This document shows positions 9,039 to 19,201 of a stretch of DNA of 64,000 nucleotides, in pieces. The position numbers and the translations under genes were made by a program. Location: the NCBI GenBank assembly GCA_021798985.1, contig JAJZBI010000022.1, positions 1 through 64,000 on the forward strand. Direction: 5' to 3'. The notes under the pieces are model-generated. The model was not told where the DNA came from. It saw only the letters and a program-made list of their open reading frames with translations, and searched no databases. Position 1 is the first letter of the stretch, and each line of letters starts with the position of its first letter. Source of the stretch: Actinomycetes bacterium. Lineage in GTDB: Bacteria > Actinomycetota > Acidimicrobiia > Acidimicrobiales > Bog-793.

Positions 9039-9884
9039 GTGAGCCGTCAGGCGGCCTTCTTCGATCTCGACAAGACCGTGATCGACAAGGCGGCGATGAG
9101 CGCGTTTCGCGGGCCGCTGCACCACGGCGGCCTGCTGTCACGCCGGGCGCTGCTTCGAGCCGCCCTGGCGCAGCTCGTCTACCTCCATCTCGGGGCGAGC
9201 GAGCACCGCCTCGAGCGCATCCGCGGCTCGGTGCTGAAGCTCACCAAGGGCTGGGAGCGCGCGCACGTGAGCGCCGTGGTGGCAGAGACCCTCGAGCTCG
9301 TCGCCGAACCGATCATCTACGCCGAGGCCCTCGAGCTGATCGACGAGCACCACCGGGCGGGTCGCCTCGTGGTCTTGGTCTCGGCCTCTCCCGAGGAGCT
9401 CGTCGTGCCCCTCGGAGGCCACCTCGGCGTCGACCAGGTGATCGCCAGCCGGGCGGCCGTCGACGAGCACGGCTGCTACACGGGGGAGATGGCCTTCTAC
9501 GCCTACGGGCCGCACAAGGCACATGCCATGGCGGAGCTCGCCGCTGCCGAGGACCTCGACCTCTCGGGCTCGTTCGCCTATAGCGACTCGGTCAGCGACC
9601 TGCCGATGCTCGAAGCCGTCGGCCATCCCGTCGCGGTCAACCCCGACCGCGCGCTCACCAAGGTGGCGAGGGAGCGGGGATTTGAGGTCCGCCGGTTCGA
9701 GCGGCCGGTCCGGCTGCGCCAGCGGATGCGCGAGCGCGTGCGCGACGCACAGGTCCGCCCGGCGATCGCCGTCAGCTTCGGGGCGATCGCGGCGGCGTCG
9801 GCCGTGCTCGCGCTCGGATGGTGGGTCGGCGGGCGGCTGCTCGAGCGCCGCCATCGGCGCCGGGTGCCCGTCCGCTTCGTCTGA
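9039..9884 (+). CDS. HAD-IB family phosphatase with C-terminal membrane anchor
   Basis: A 281-residue haloacid dehalogenase hydrolase of the SerB-like IB subfamily. Motif I is AFFDLDKTVI (nucleophile Asp and the +2 Asp), motif II is VLVSASPEE, and motif III is YSDSVSDLPMLEAVGHPVAVNPD. A hydrophobic stretch near residues 240-265 (AIAVSFGAIAAASAVLALGWWVGG), followed by Arg-rich residues, suggests a C-terminal anchor with the catalytic part in the cytosol. GTG at 9039 follows a GGAGG site. It lies 11 bp after the trkA pair and is probably in the same operon. The substrate cannot be told; members hydrolyse phosphoserine or lysophosphatidate-like esters. Confidence 0.85.
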   Translation: MSRQAAFFDLDKTVIDKAAMSAFRGPLHHGGLLSRRALLRAALAQLVYLHLGASEHRLERIRGSVLKLTKGWERAHVSAVVAETLELVAEPIIYAEALELIDEHHRAGRLVVLVSASPEELVVPLGGHLGVDQVIASRAAVDEHGCYTGEMAFYAYGPHKAHAMAELAAAEDLDLSGSFAYSDSVSDLPMLEAVGHPVAVNPDRALTKVARERGFEVRRFERPVRLRQRMRERVRDAQVRPAIAVSFGAIAAASAVLALGWWVGGRLLERRHRRRVPVRFV

Positions 9885-9962
9885 CTACGCGGAGCGCAGG
9901 CGCTTGACCGCGACGAAGCCGAGCGTGGCGAGGACGGCGAGGATGAGCAGCTTCTTCAGCAT
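9885..9962 (-). CDS. 25-residue single-span membrane peptide
   Basis: A short reverse-strand frame encodes MLKKLLILAVLATLGF followed by VAVKRLRSA: two lysines, one hydrophobic helix of about 15 residues, and a basic tail (positive on both sides). The stop (CTA on the + strand, 9885-9887) directly abuts the TGA of the HAD gene, so the two genes are convergent with zero spacing. It resembles the N-terminus of the short actinobacterial DLW-39 proteins but lacks the DLW part. Third codon positions are mostly G/C. There is no direct evidence of expression. Confidence 0.55.
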   Translation of the reverse strand: MLKKLLILAVLATLGFVAVKRLRSA

Positions 9963-10041
9963 GAGCGCAGCCTAGGCGAAGCTCTGCCGGTCGAGGGCAG
10001 ACCTCGGGCCGGCCCGCGGCCAAACTCGCCCCCTGTCCCGG

Positions 10042-10047
10042 TACATT
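10042..10047 (+). promoter_or_regulatory. -10 box (TACATT) of the GH51-like gene
   Basis: TACATT ends 9 nt before the ATG at 10057 and there is no Shine-Dalgarno sequence between them, so transcription would begin at or near the start codon (leaderless). No good -35 is visible. Confidence 0.4.
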
Positions 10048-10056
10048 CGGTCGGCC

Positions 10057-12153
10057 ATGGCTGCCCGGCGACCGCACCCCCGCGCCGCAGCGTTTGCTGT
10101 GCTCGGCGCCGGGCTCTCGGCGGCGAGCGCCGTCAGCGCGCCGGTGATGCACCCCCGGCCACATGACCGCACGGCACTGGCCCAGATCGTCGTCTCGACG
10201 CGAAGTGGCCCGACGGTGAGCCGGGACGCGTTCGGCGCCAACTTGCTGTGGTCCTACGGCGCGGCAGGGGCCTTTGACGCCACCACCAGACGCTTCTACC
10301 CCGGTTTTCTCGCCATGGTGCGGCGCATGGGGATCACCGCGGTGCGCTACCCAGGCGGCGAGACCGCCGACAGCTTCCAGTGGGAGCGGGCCATCGGGCC
10401 GATGGCCAAGCGTCTCGCCAACGAGCCCTACGGCGTGCAGGGGGCCAAGCTCGCGCACCTCGTGCTCGACGGGCCGGTGGCCTCGCTCGTCGGGCCGGAC
10501 GAGTTCGGCGCGTTGCTCGGCGCCACGCACGCAGTCGGCAACGTCGTGGTGAACTTCGCGACCGGGACCGTGCGCCAGGCGGCCGATCTCGTCGCCTACA
10601 TGACCGCGCCGCTCAGCCCGGGTGCGGACACCAAGCCCACCCAGCCCGGCTACTGGGCGGCGCTGCGCGCCGCGAACGGCCATCCGGCACCCTACGACGT
10701 CCCGTACTGGGAGGTCGGCAACGAGCAGCTCGTGCCGGCCGAGTTCGGCTGGCGCTCGGGCCGCCTCGTCGCGCTCGGGCCGCACGGCGCCGGCTGCCCG
10801 GCGGGCGAGGTGAAGGTCTGCCTGTACGCCTTCGGGGGGACGACGAGCTTCGCGCACCAGCCGGTCGGCACGCTCGCCGACGAGCTGCCGGCCGCCTCCT
10901 ACTCCGACGGACGGCCCGGCCAGCGCTTCTTTGTCTACTACCCCCCGGTCGTCCGCCACAGCGAGACCGTGCTGGTCGACGGCGTTCCCTGGCGCCAGGT
11001 GACGAGCTTTGCCCATGCCGGGCGTTCCACCACGGTGTACCGTTTTGATGCCGCAAGCGGCGCGATCACCTTTGGCAACGGCCGCCATGGAGCGATCCCG
11101 CCGGCGGGGGCGCGGATCACCGCCAGCTACGAGTCCGGCCCACACGGCGGCTTTGTCGACTTCTACCGGGCGATGAAGCGCATGAACCCGCAGGTCCAGG
11201 TGTGCCAGGCCGAGCAGCCGAGCGTCGCCTTCTTGAAGCTGATGGGCCGTCGCTTCCCCTACGACTGCGTCGAGGACCACCCCTACGCCTCCCCGCGCAA
11301 CTCGGGATCGCCGCTCGGTGCCTACGAGCAGCAGCTGATGACCTACCCCGGGCGCGAGGGCGCGTTCTTGGGAAGGCTGCAGCGGCTGATCCGCCACTAC
11401 GCCGGGCGGAACGTCCCCGTGGTGGTCACCGAGTACGGCCAGCTCGTCAAGCCAATGCCACAGGCCGATCCCCAATTCATCCTCTCGCTCGACGAGGCGC
11501 TGCTCGTCGCCGCGCAGCTACGCCAGTGGATCGAGCACGGGGTGCCCCTCGCCGAGAAGTACCTCCTCACCGCCTCCCCCTTCCCCGCCCTTCCGCCCGT
11601 CGGCCGTGGCGATGCCGTCGACCCGCAGCTCCCCGCGCCGTATTGGGAGCCCGGCCTGCGGATCGGCTCGGCGATGATCGCCGGACCGGGGCCGCACTTT
11701 GTCGCCGAGCCGAGTGGCGAGGCGCTGTCGATAATGTCCAAGCTGGCGGGGATGACCCTGCTGCGCGCCTCGGTGCGCAATGTCTCGCGCCTCCCGCTCG
11801 CCCCGTCGGTCCCGAGCCTGCTCGTGACCGCGGCCTCGGGGACCGCCCGGCGCGATCTGCTCGTGATCAACGACAATCCGAGCGCGTCGTGCGACGCCAC
11901 CATCACCATGCCCGGGGCCTTCGCCGGCGAGATCCTCACGAGCGAGACGCTGAACGGCGCGTCGGCCACGGCGTACAACACGGCGTTCGAGCCGACGGCG
12001 GTGTCGATCCGCTCGCGCCGTCTGCGGCTGGGGTCGAGCGAGCTGTCCTGGCGCTTCCCGGCGCACTCGGTGACGCTGCTTGAATTCGACGGCGGCCTGG
12101 CTGGCGCCTCACCCGGCGTGCCGCCAACCGGGGGCACCGCCAGCGGGAGCTGA
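10057..12153 (+). CDS. Secreted GH51-like glycoside hydrolase with an inserted domain
   Basis: A 698-residue protein with a signal peptide (RAAAFAVLGAGLSAASAVSA). The barrel resembles alpha-L-arabinofuranosidase/clan GH-A enzymes: GITAVRYPGGETADSFQWE, the acid/base motif YWEVGNEQ (Glu about 223) and the nucleophile-type motif VVVTEYGQ (Glu about 459). Between about residues 233 and 365 lies an insertion containing YRFDAASGAITFGNGRHG and IPPAGARITASYESG, which resembles a segment I associate with phage baseplate proteins rather than glycosidases. The C-terminus is a beta-sandwich (SVTLLEFDGG) with a Pro/Gly-rich end. The gene stands alone, with a TACATT box 9 nt upstream. Substrate unproven. 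Confidence 0.7.
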   Translation: MAARRPHPRAAAFAVLGAGLSAASAVSAPVMHPRPHDRTALAQIVVSTRSGPTVSRDAFGANLLWSYGAAGAFDATTRRFYPGFLAMVRRMGITAVRYPGGETADSFQWERAIGPMAKRLANEPYGVQGAKLAHLVLDGPVASLVGPDEFGALLGATHAVGNVVVNFATGTVRQAADLVAYMTAPLSPGADTKPTQPGYWAALRAANGHPAPYDVPYWEVGNEQLVPAEFGWRSGRLVALGPHGAGCPAGEVKVCLYAFGGTTSFAHQPVGTLADELPAASYSDGRPGQRFFVYYPPVVRHSETVLVDGVPWRQVTSFAHAGRSTTVYRFDAASGAITFGNGRHGAIPPAGARITASYESGPHGGFVDFYRAMKRMNPQVQVCQAEQPSVAFLKLMGRRFPYDCVEDHPYASPRNSGSPLGAYEQQLMTYPGREGAFLGRLQRLIRHYAGRNVPVVVTEYGQLVKPMPQADPQFILSLDEALLVAAQLRQWIEHGVPLAEKYLLTASPFPALPPVGRGDAVDPQLPAPYWEPGLRIGSAMIAGPGPHFVAEPSGEALSIMSKLAGMTLLRASVRNVSRLPLAPSVPSLLVTAASGTARRDLLVINDNPSASCDATITMPGAFAGEILTSETLNGASATAYNTAFEPTAVSIRSRRLRLGSSELSWRFPAHSVTLLEFDGGLAGASPGVPPTGGTASGS

Positions 12154-12320
12154 GACCGCGCCGGCCCACATCGAGGGCGCGCTGCCAGAGGCCCGCACTG
12201 CGGCCGCTTCGCGCGCCCCCAACCTTGCGATGCGTCGCGAGCCGAGCTCGTGCGGCCGCCGGGTGAGGGGGTGAGCCCTATCTGGCCGTTGCGGGCACGG
12301 GGGGCGTTGGCCGACTCAAT

Positions 12321-13751
<1,431 letters not shown>

Positions 13752-13771
13752 GCGCGCGCCGGGCCGCGCCG

Positions 13772-14521
13772 TCACGAGGCGGGTCGCTCGCTGTGGCGGC
13801 CGAGGTCGTCGTCCTCGACGCGGCCGTAGCGCAGCGCGACGATCCGGTCGGCCGATGCGGCGACCCGGGCGTCGTGGGTCACGAGGATGATCGTCAGCTC
13901 GGGTCGCTCGGCGCGCAGGCGCTTGAAGAGCTCGAGGATGAGATCGACCGAGGCCTCATCGAGGCTGCCCGTCGGCTCGTCGGCGAGCAGGAGCTCTGGG
14001 CTGTTGGCGAGGGCGCGGGCGATCGCGACGCGCTGGCGCTCGCCTCCGGAAAGGCGCGTGGGGGACCGCTCGCCCGATCCGGAAAGGCCGACGTCGGCGA
14101 GCAGCGAGCGCGCCCGCTCTCGCCGCTTGCGGGACGACTGCCCGGTGCCGAACATCGAGATCTCCACGTTCTGGCGGGCGCTCAGCTGCGCCAGGAGGTG
14201 GTGTAGCTGGAAGACGAGCCCGATGTGCGCGCGGCGGTAGCGGGCAAGGTCGTGCTCGAGGGAGATGTCCTGGCCGCCCACTCGGATCATCCCCGACGTC
14301 GGGGTGTCGAGCGCGGCGATCAGGTGCAGCATCGTCGACTTCCCGCAGCCCGACGGTCCGCTCACCGCGACCGACTCCCCGCGCGCGACGCTGAGGTCGA
14401 GCCCGTCCAGCGCCTTGATCGCCCCGGCGTCAAAGTACTTGCGCACCGCGATTAGTTCGACGGCCGGCGTCCCCCGCGCCGCGTGGCGCTCCTCGGAGCG
14501 GCCCATGCCCTCCTCACTCAT
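13772..14521 (-). CDS. ABC transporter ATP-binding protein (MacB/LolD type)
   Basis: A 249-residue ATPase with Walker A GPSGCGKST, Q-loop VFQLHHLL, signature LSGGERQRVAIARAL, Walker B LLLADEPTGSLD and H-loop VTHD. The LSARQNV and GSLD features place it with LolD/MacB-type exporters that pair with FtsX-like permeases. Its ATG overlaps the 3' end of the upstream permease gene by 8 nt, so the two form one unit. An N-terminal extension of about 18 residues precedes the ABC fold; the second Met at residue 6 is an alternative start. Probable roles are lipid, peptide or drug export, or envelope remodelling. Confidence 0.9.
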   Translation of the reverse strand: MSEEGMGRSEERHAARGTPAVELIAVRKYFDAGAIKALDGLDLSVARGESVAVSGPSGCGKSTMLHLIAALDTPTSGMIRVGGQDISLEHDLARYRRAHIGLVFQLHHLLAQLSARQNVEISMFGTGQSSRKRRERARSLLADVGLSGSGERSPTRLSGGERQRVAIARALANSPELLLADEPTGSLDEASVDLILELFKRLRAERPELTIILVTHDARVAASADRIVALRYGRVEDDDLGRHSERPAS

Positions 14522-15632
14522 GGCGCAGGGCGTCCATCGGCTTGGAGGACGCGGCGCGCACCGACGGCACGAGCGCGCCGATCAGGACCATGGCGGCCGC
14601 GGTGAGCAGCCCACGGGCGAATACGCCGGCGGTGTAGACGGGGTGCAGCACGCCGGTCAGGTTCGGCAGCTGTGCGACGACCGTCACCGCGAGGAGCGAG
14701 AGGACAAGGCCACCCGCCACGCCGATCACCCCGGTCAGCGCCGCCTCGCCGAAGATCATGGCGGCGACGCGGCGGCGGGACCAGCCGATTGCGCTCAAGA
14801 CCCCGAACTCCCGGATCCGCTCGATGAAGCTCATGCTCATCGCGCTCATGACGACGATCGCGCCGATCACGACTGCGAGGATGCTCGCGCCGTCGTTGGC
14901 GGCGAGCACGAGCGAGAGGCTGCGGTCCGCCCGACCGAACTCCTCCAGCGTCCGAATGGCGACGAGCTGGGGGAAGTCGCGGTCCACGCGGCCCTGGAGC
15001 GCGCTGACGCTGATGTTCGGGCTCGTGCGCACGAACAGCAGGGTGTAGGTGGCGGGCTGGCGTTGGAAGGTCTGGAACCAGGCGAGCGGCACCATGCAGC
15101 CCGAGTCGCCGAACGCCTGGCCGGTCGAGTAGATGCCGACGACGCGGAAGCGGTTCTCGTCCATGGTGAGCTGGTCGCCGACATGTGCCCCGAGGCTCTG
15201 GGCCGCTCGCCAGCCGAGCAGGATCTCATGAGCGGCGCGGGCGCCAAAGGCGCGGCCTTGGAGCACGGTGACGCCGAAGGGGGCGAGCTCGGAGGGCTCG
15301 ATCCCGATCTCGAGGAACTGGGGGTTGGCAGCATTGAGACGAGCGGTGCCGAGCAGCACGCCGGTGACGCTGGCAACGCCTGGCAGGGCGCGGATCCGGG
15401 CTGTGCTGGCGATGTCCACGTTGCTCGAGAGCAGGTCGCTCACTCCCTTTTGGGCGACCGTGAAGTTGGCGAGCCCGGTCTGCAAGATCGCGAGATCGCT
15501 CTGCTTCAAGCTCTCGGTGACGACCCCGAGGGCGACGACGGCAAAGACGCCGATCGCGACGGCCAGCGAGGTCAGCGCCAAGCGCAGCTTCTTGACGGTG
15601 ATGTTGTGCAGGACGAGGTCGAAGAAGCTCAT
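14514..15632 (-). CDS. FtsX/MacB-like ABC permease
   Basis: A 372-residue permease: one N-terminal transmembrane helix (LALTSLAVAIGVFAVVALGV), a periplasmic MacB_PCD-like domain of about 200 residues, then three C-terminal helices (ILAVVIGAIVVMSAMSMSF, LTGVIGVAGGLVLSLLAV, LLTAAAMVLIGALV). The cytosolic coupling segment FIERIREFGVLSAIGWSRRR is the typical FtsX motif. ATG 15632 has a GAGGGAG site 6 nt upstream; 13 codons further upstream are in frame but not conserved. It is co-transcribed with the overlapping ATPase. With the next gene divergent, the 180 bp upstream must carry both promoters. Confidence 0.88.
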   Translation of the reverse strand: MSFFDLVLHNITVKKLRLALTSLAVAIGVFAVVALGVVTESLKQSDLAILQTGLANFTVAQKGVSDLLSSNVDIASTARIRALPGVASVTGVLLGTARLNAANPQFLEIGIEPSELAPFGVTVLQGRAFGARAAHEILLGWRAAQSLGAHVGDQLTMDENRFRVVGIYSTGQAFGDSGCMVPLAWFQTFQRQPATYTLLFVRTSPNISVSALQGRVDRDFPQLVAIRTLEEFGRADRSLSLVLAANDGASILAVVIGAIVVMSAMSMSFIERIREFGVLSAIGWSRRRVAAMIFGEAALTGVIGVAGGLVLSLLAVTVVAQLPNLTGVLHPVYTAGVFARGLLTAAAMVLIGALVPSVRAASSKPMDALRHE

Positions 15633-15813
15633 GTGCGCTCCCTCACGGCCGACGCCGGCCGCCGGGGCCATCTGGCTCCACGCGGGACGTTACGCACAAG
15701 ATGCTGCACGAGGTAGGGCCTAAGGTCCCCGCTGGGGCGCGCATCGGGCCGTTTGGCCCTAGTTGTGCCGGCGGATGCCCGACATGCTGGAGGCCGTGGG
15801 CACGAACGTGGCG

Positions 15814-16359
15814 ATGGCTAGACGCGGGCGCCCGTGCTCGGGCCCAGCGGCGCGCGGTGCCAGAGCGCTCGGGCTGGCCGGGTTGCTCGCGCTGGTCGCC
15901 AGCGCGTGCGGCGGCGGCTCGCCGTCCGTCGTCCGGCCACCCACGAGCACCGGCGGAGCGACGACCAGCGCACCGGTGACAACCACCGCGCCGACCTCCT
16001 CGACGTCCTCGTCCCTCGCGCCCGGCGGTCCGCGCATCACGGTCACCCCGCGAAGCGACCTCGCTGCGTCCGCCGTCGTCGAGGTGACGGGCTCGGGGTT
16101 CTCGCCTAACCGGGCGCTCGTGGTGAACGAGTGCGCCGCAAAGGGATCGGCGACGGGCCCGGGCGACTGCAACCTCGCCGGCCTCGCCGCCGTGACCTCG
16201 GATGCGAGCGGCGAGGTCCGTCTCAGCTTCCGCGTCGTCAAAGGGCCTTTCGGTGCCAACCGGATCACCTGTGGCCCAGCGCAGCGCTGTCTCGTCTCGG
16301 TCTCCGAGGCCTCGCCGACCCCGAGCGAGGAGGCGGACGTCGAGATCACCTTCGCCTGA
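15814..16359 (+). CDS. Secreted lipoprotein with neocarzinostatin-like fold
   Basis: The N-terminus has a basic segment, a hydrophobic stretch and the lipobox LLALVASACGGG, so it should be lipid-anchored. A Ser/Thr/Pro-rich linker follows, then about 110 residues with the layout of the neocarzinostatin/macromomycin fold: ITVTPRSDLAASAVVEVTGS, GFSPNRALVVNECA, GDCNLAGLAAVTSDASGEV, ITCGPAQRCLVSVSEAS. Four cysteines are placed to form two disulfides. Such actinobacterial proteins bind small hydrophobic molecules or have unknown roles. The start is uncertain: ATG codons at 15763, 15778, 15784 and 15814 are in frame; I chose the last because the signal begins there. Confidence 0.65.
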   Translation: MARRGRPCSGPAARGARALGLAGLLALVASACGGGSPSVVRPPTSTGGATTSAPVTTTAPTSSTSSSLAPGGPRITVTPRSDLAASAVVEVTGSGFSPNRALVVNECAAKGSATGPGDCNLAGLAAVTSDASGEVRLSFRVVKGPFGANRITCGPAQRCLVSVSEASPTPSEEADVEITFA

Positions 16360-16539
16360 GGAGAGCCCGTCGCGCCTGGCCGGCGAACCGCGCGCGGCCG
16401 CTCGCCTCCGGTGGCGCTCGGACCGAGCGGTGTGCGGCTCGCCGGCGTGCGAGGTCGCCAAGTTCGCCCAAGGGCGCTCTGGACGCCACGGGAGCGCCCG
16501 GCGATCGCCCCCCATCGGCGGGCATGCTTCGATAGGGGG

Positions 16540-17007
16540 ATGACCGACCGAGTAGAACCCGCGCGTGTCGTATCCGCGGCTCGCGACATCGCTGCGCCCG
16601 CCGAGCGGATCTTCGCGCTCATTGCCGACCCGGCACACCAGCCCCGATGGGACGGCAACGAGAACTTGCAGGAGGCGCCGCGTGGACAGCGCGTCCGGGC
16701 GGTCGGTGACGTCTTCAACATGCGCCTCAGCACTGGCGGCATCCGTCAGAACCATGTGGTCGACTTCGTCGAGGGCCGTCGCATCGCCTGGCGGCCCGCC
16801 GAGGTGGACAAGGTCCCCCCGGGGCACCTGTGGGCTTGGGAGCTCGAGCCCTTGGGCGCGTCGCGCACCCGCGTCACCCACACCTATGACTGGAGCCAGC
16901 TCACCGACGAAAAGCGCATGGCGCGGGCCAAGGCGACCACCTCCGAGCGGCTGGCGGCCTCACTCGACCGGCTCGCCGCCCTCGCCGAGGCAGCCGGGGA
17001 CGACTAG
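16540..17007 (+). CDS. SRPBCC (START/Bet v1-like) family protein
   Basis: A 155-residue protein that begins with the family pattern VVSAARDIAAPAERIFALIA then DPAHQPRWDGNENL, continues with VVDFVEGRRIAWRPAE, and ends with GASRTRVTHTYDWSQ. This is the helix-grip fold that binds hydrophobic ligands; many actinobacterial copies are annotated as polyketide cyclase-like, but no catalytic set is evident. ATG 16540 has GGGGG directly upstream (spacing short) and GATAGG further up. The gene stands alone. The 180 bp upstream (16360-16539) contain nothing recognisable. Confidence 0.8.
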   Translation: MTDRVEPARVVSAARDIAAPAERIFALIADPAHQPRWDGNENLQEAPRGQRVRAVGDVFNMRLSTGGIRQNHVVDFVEGRRIAWRPAEVDKVPPGHLWAWELEPLGASRTRVTHTYDWSQLTDEKRMARAKATTSERLAASLDRLAALAEAAGDD

Positions 17008-17201
17008 CTCGCAGATCTCCTTGGCGGGGGTCGTCGGCCGTCTCGCCCCGAAGAACCGCGACACCTAGGACCTAGGGATCGTGTCCATCCTCGGGCGGCA
17101 CCGTGGCGTTGCCCGGTCGGCGGGCGGTCTCGGCGCGCAAGGCGTTCGGCGGTGGCCGCGGTGCGAGCGATGCTGTGAGACGGCCATGGCCTCGAGGAAT
17201 G

Positions 17202-17230
17202 GCCCCGGGCGAGCGGCGCTCGCCCGGGGC
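17202..17230 (-). terminator. Strong hairpin downstream of the solute-binding protein gene
   Basis: A perfect 13-bp stem (GCCCCGGGCGAGC / GCTCGCCCGGGGC) with a 3-nt loop lies 17 nt beyond the stop codon at 17247. It has no T-run, as is common for actinobacterial terminators; it may also protect the mRNA 3' end. Confidence 0.65.
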
Positions 17231-17246
17231 GTCCTTCGTGGAGTGC

Positions 17247-18260
17247 TCAGGAGGCGTGCTTCGCGAACGCGGTGTCGACGTACTTGGAGGAGGGGATCGG
17301 CGAGGTGTAGTCGAGGTTGTGGTTGACGAGGTAGATGCGCTGCATCTGCGCGAGCACCGCAGTGGGCGGCGCCAGGTTCGGGCTGAAGACGTTCGGCGGC
17401 TCCGCCTCGAGCAGAGACAGGCTCTCGCCGGTCGCCTTGGCCACGATCTCGAGGTTCGCCTTCGAGTTCGCCGCCTTGCCCTGGAGCTTCTTCGACGCCT
17501 CGACGAGGGCGTCGAAGAAGTGCTGCGCGGTCTTGGTCCTGGCGAAGTTGCCGCCGTAGATGACGCCCGTGGCCGGGACGCCGATCGGGGCCCCGGCGAC
17601 CAACTTGCCGGCTCCCGCCGACAGCGCCGCACCGAGGAACGGTGTCGACATGTAGGCCGCCGTCACCCCACCGGACTTGAGCGCGCTCGCCATCTCGGGG
17701 AACGCCAGGTTCACCAAGGTGACCTGGCTGAGGTGCAGGTGGAACTTCGCGAGGGCGCGCGCTGCCAGGTAGGCACCCGTCGATCCCGCACCGCCATCGA
17801 CGGCGATCTTCGCGCCCTTCAGCGCTGCGGCGATCTTGGCGGGGTTCGAGGACCAGTCCGACTTGGCGATGACCAGACCGTTCGCAGCAGTTCCCCGCGC
17901 CTCTTCGGCCATCGAGCCCACCACCTTGAAGTTCAGCCCCTGGTGGATGGCGTTGAACATTCCGGCGGAAAAGCCGCCGAGCACCACCTGCACCCGATTG
18001 GTGGCGGCGAGAGTCGTCGCGCTCTGCCCGGAGCCCACGACGGTGAGGCGGACGTCGATCCCGTTCTTAGCGAAGAACCCGTCGTGCATCGCGACGAAGA
18101 GCGGCTCGAAGAGCGGGAGCGGCACGTACGCGACCGTCACGGGCGTCAGCGCGCGGGCACCGGTGGCTTGCGCACCGGCGGGCGTCGAGGCGAGGCCGAA
18201 GGCGAGCGACGAGGTGCACGTGGCCACGGCCACCGTCTTGGCGAGATTGCGGATATTCAC
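17247..18260 (-). CDS. ABC importer substrate-binding protein (NMT1/SsuA/NrtA-like)
   Basis: A 337-residue exported protein: signal sequence LAKTVAVATCTSSLAFGLAS, then the two-lobe type 2 periplasmic-binding fold with PVTVAYVPLPLFEPLFVAMH and DGFFAKNGIDVRLTVVGSG, the usual opening of nitrate, sulfonate, taurine and thiamine-pyrimidine binders. The start is GTG 18260 with AGGAAG 7 nt upstream, in an unusually A-rich leader. It is the last gene of an ATPase-permease-SBP operon. The ligand cannot be told from motifs. No lipobox cysteine is present, so it is either free or anchored by an uncleaved signal. Confidence 0.88.
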   Translation of the reverse strand: MNIRNLAKTVAVATCTSSLAFGLASTPAGAQATGARALTPVTVAYVPLPLFEPLFVAMHDGFFAKNGIDVRLTVVGSGQSATTLAATNRVQVVLGGFSAGMFNAIHQGLNFKVVGSMAEEARGTAANGLVIAKSDWSSNPAKIAAALKGAKIAVDGGAGSTGAYLAARALAKFHLHLSQVTLVNLAFPEMASALKSGGVTAAYMSTPFLGAALSAGAGKLVAGAPIGVPATGVIYGGNFARTKTAQHFFDALVEASKKLQGKAANSKANLEIVAKATGESLSLLEAEPPNVFSPNLAPPTAVLAQMQRIYLVNHNLDYTSPIPSSKYVDTAFAKHAS

Positions 18261-18337
18261 GAAGTTGCTTCCTTTCTCTTTTCTTTTTGCCGTGCAGTGC
18301 AGGGATCGGTGGATAGACGGCTGCTGGGACGCGCGCG

Positions 18338-19201
18338 TCATCGGTGGCGACGCCTCAGCCATGGCAGCGCCAGCCGCTCGAGGATCGAGATGATCGCGGT
18401 CAGGACCACCCCCAAAAGGGCGATCGTGACGAGTCCGACGTACATCTGGTCGGGCTGAAAGAGCTGCCAGGAGTTCCAGACGAGGAAGCCGAGCCCGTTG
18501 TTCGACGCCACGAACTCCGTCGCCGTGATCACCACGAGGCCGAGGGCGATCGATACGCGCAAGCCCGTGAAGACTTGCGGGAGCGTTCCGGGGAACAGGA
18601 CGTGGCGGAAGAGCTTGGCCCCCGTCGCGCCGTAGGCGCGACCCGCCTCGATGAGGCGCGGGTCGAAGTTGCGCACTGCCGCCAGCGTGTTGATTTCGAG
18701 CACGAAGAACGTGACCGCCACGACGGTGAGGACCTTCGGCGTCTCGCCGACGCCGAAGATGACGAGCAGGAGGGGGAGCAAGGCGATCTGGGGCACCGCG
18801 TACAACGCGGTGAATAGTGGGGAGAAAGCGGCACGCAGTGGGCGGACGAGCCCGAGGACGAGGCCCACGGCGACGCCTCCGGCAGCACCGATCGCGTAGC
18901 CGACGAGCAGGCGAGCGAGCGTCGCCGCGAGATCTGCCTGCAAGGTACCGGCGGAGATCAGCTGGCCCGCAGCAACGGCGATGCTGCTTGGCGGCGTAAA
19001 GATCCTCGGATCGACCCAGTTCAGGTGCGCAGCGAGCTGCCACAGGCCGAGCAGCATGATTGGCGTGCCGACGCCGAGGACGAGGTCCGTGCGCGCACGG
19101 CGACGTTGCCTTCGCTTGAGCGCGCCGAGCGCCTCCTCGAGCCGATCGTCGACAGGCGCCAGTGGCTCGAGCGTGGGCGCGACCTGGACCTGCTCGCTCA
19201 C
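18338..19201 (-). CDS. ABC importer permease (SsuC/TauC-like)
   Basis: A 287-residue inner-membrane protein with about six helices, e.g. DLVLGVGTPIMLLGLWQLAA, GGVAVGLVLGLV, VLTVVAVTFFVLEI, LGLVVITATEFV. The EAA-type coupling loop is EAGRAYGATGAKLFRHVLFPGTLPQVFTGL. The start is GTG 19201, overlapping the ATPase stop (GTGA), so the two are translationally coupled. It precedes the binding-protein gene by 77 bp. Confidence 0.9.
   Translation of the reverse strand: MSEQVQVAPTLEPLAPVDDRLEEALGALKRRQRRRARTDLVLGVGTPIMLLGLWQLAAHLNWVDPRIFTPPSSIAVAAGQLISAGTLQADLAATLARLLVGYAIGAAGGVAVGLVLGLVRPLRAAFSPLFTALYAVPQIALLPLLLVIFGVGETPKVLTVVAVTFFVLEINTLAAVRNFDPRLIEAGRAYGATGAKLFRHVLFPGTLPQVFTGLRVSIALGLVVITATEFVASNNGLGFLVWNSWQLFQPDQMYVGLVTIALLGVVLTAIISILERLALPWLRRRHR

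Noticed and set aside
17060-17090. CCTAGGACCTAGG double palindrome
   Set aside because: Two adjacent 6-mers with no gene start nearby; most likely chance.
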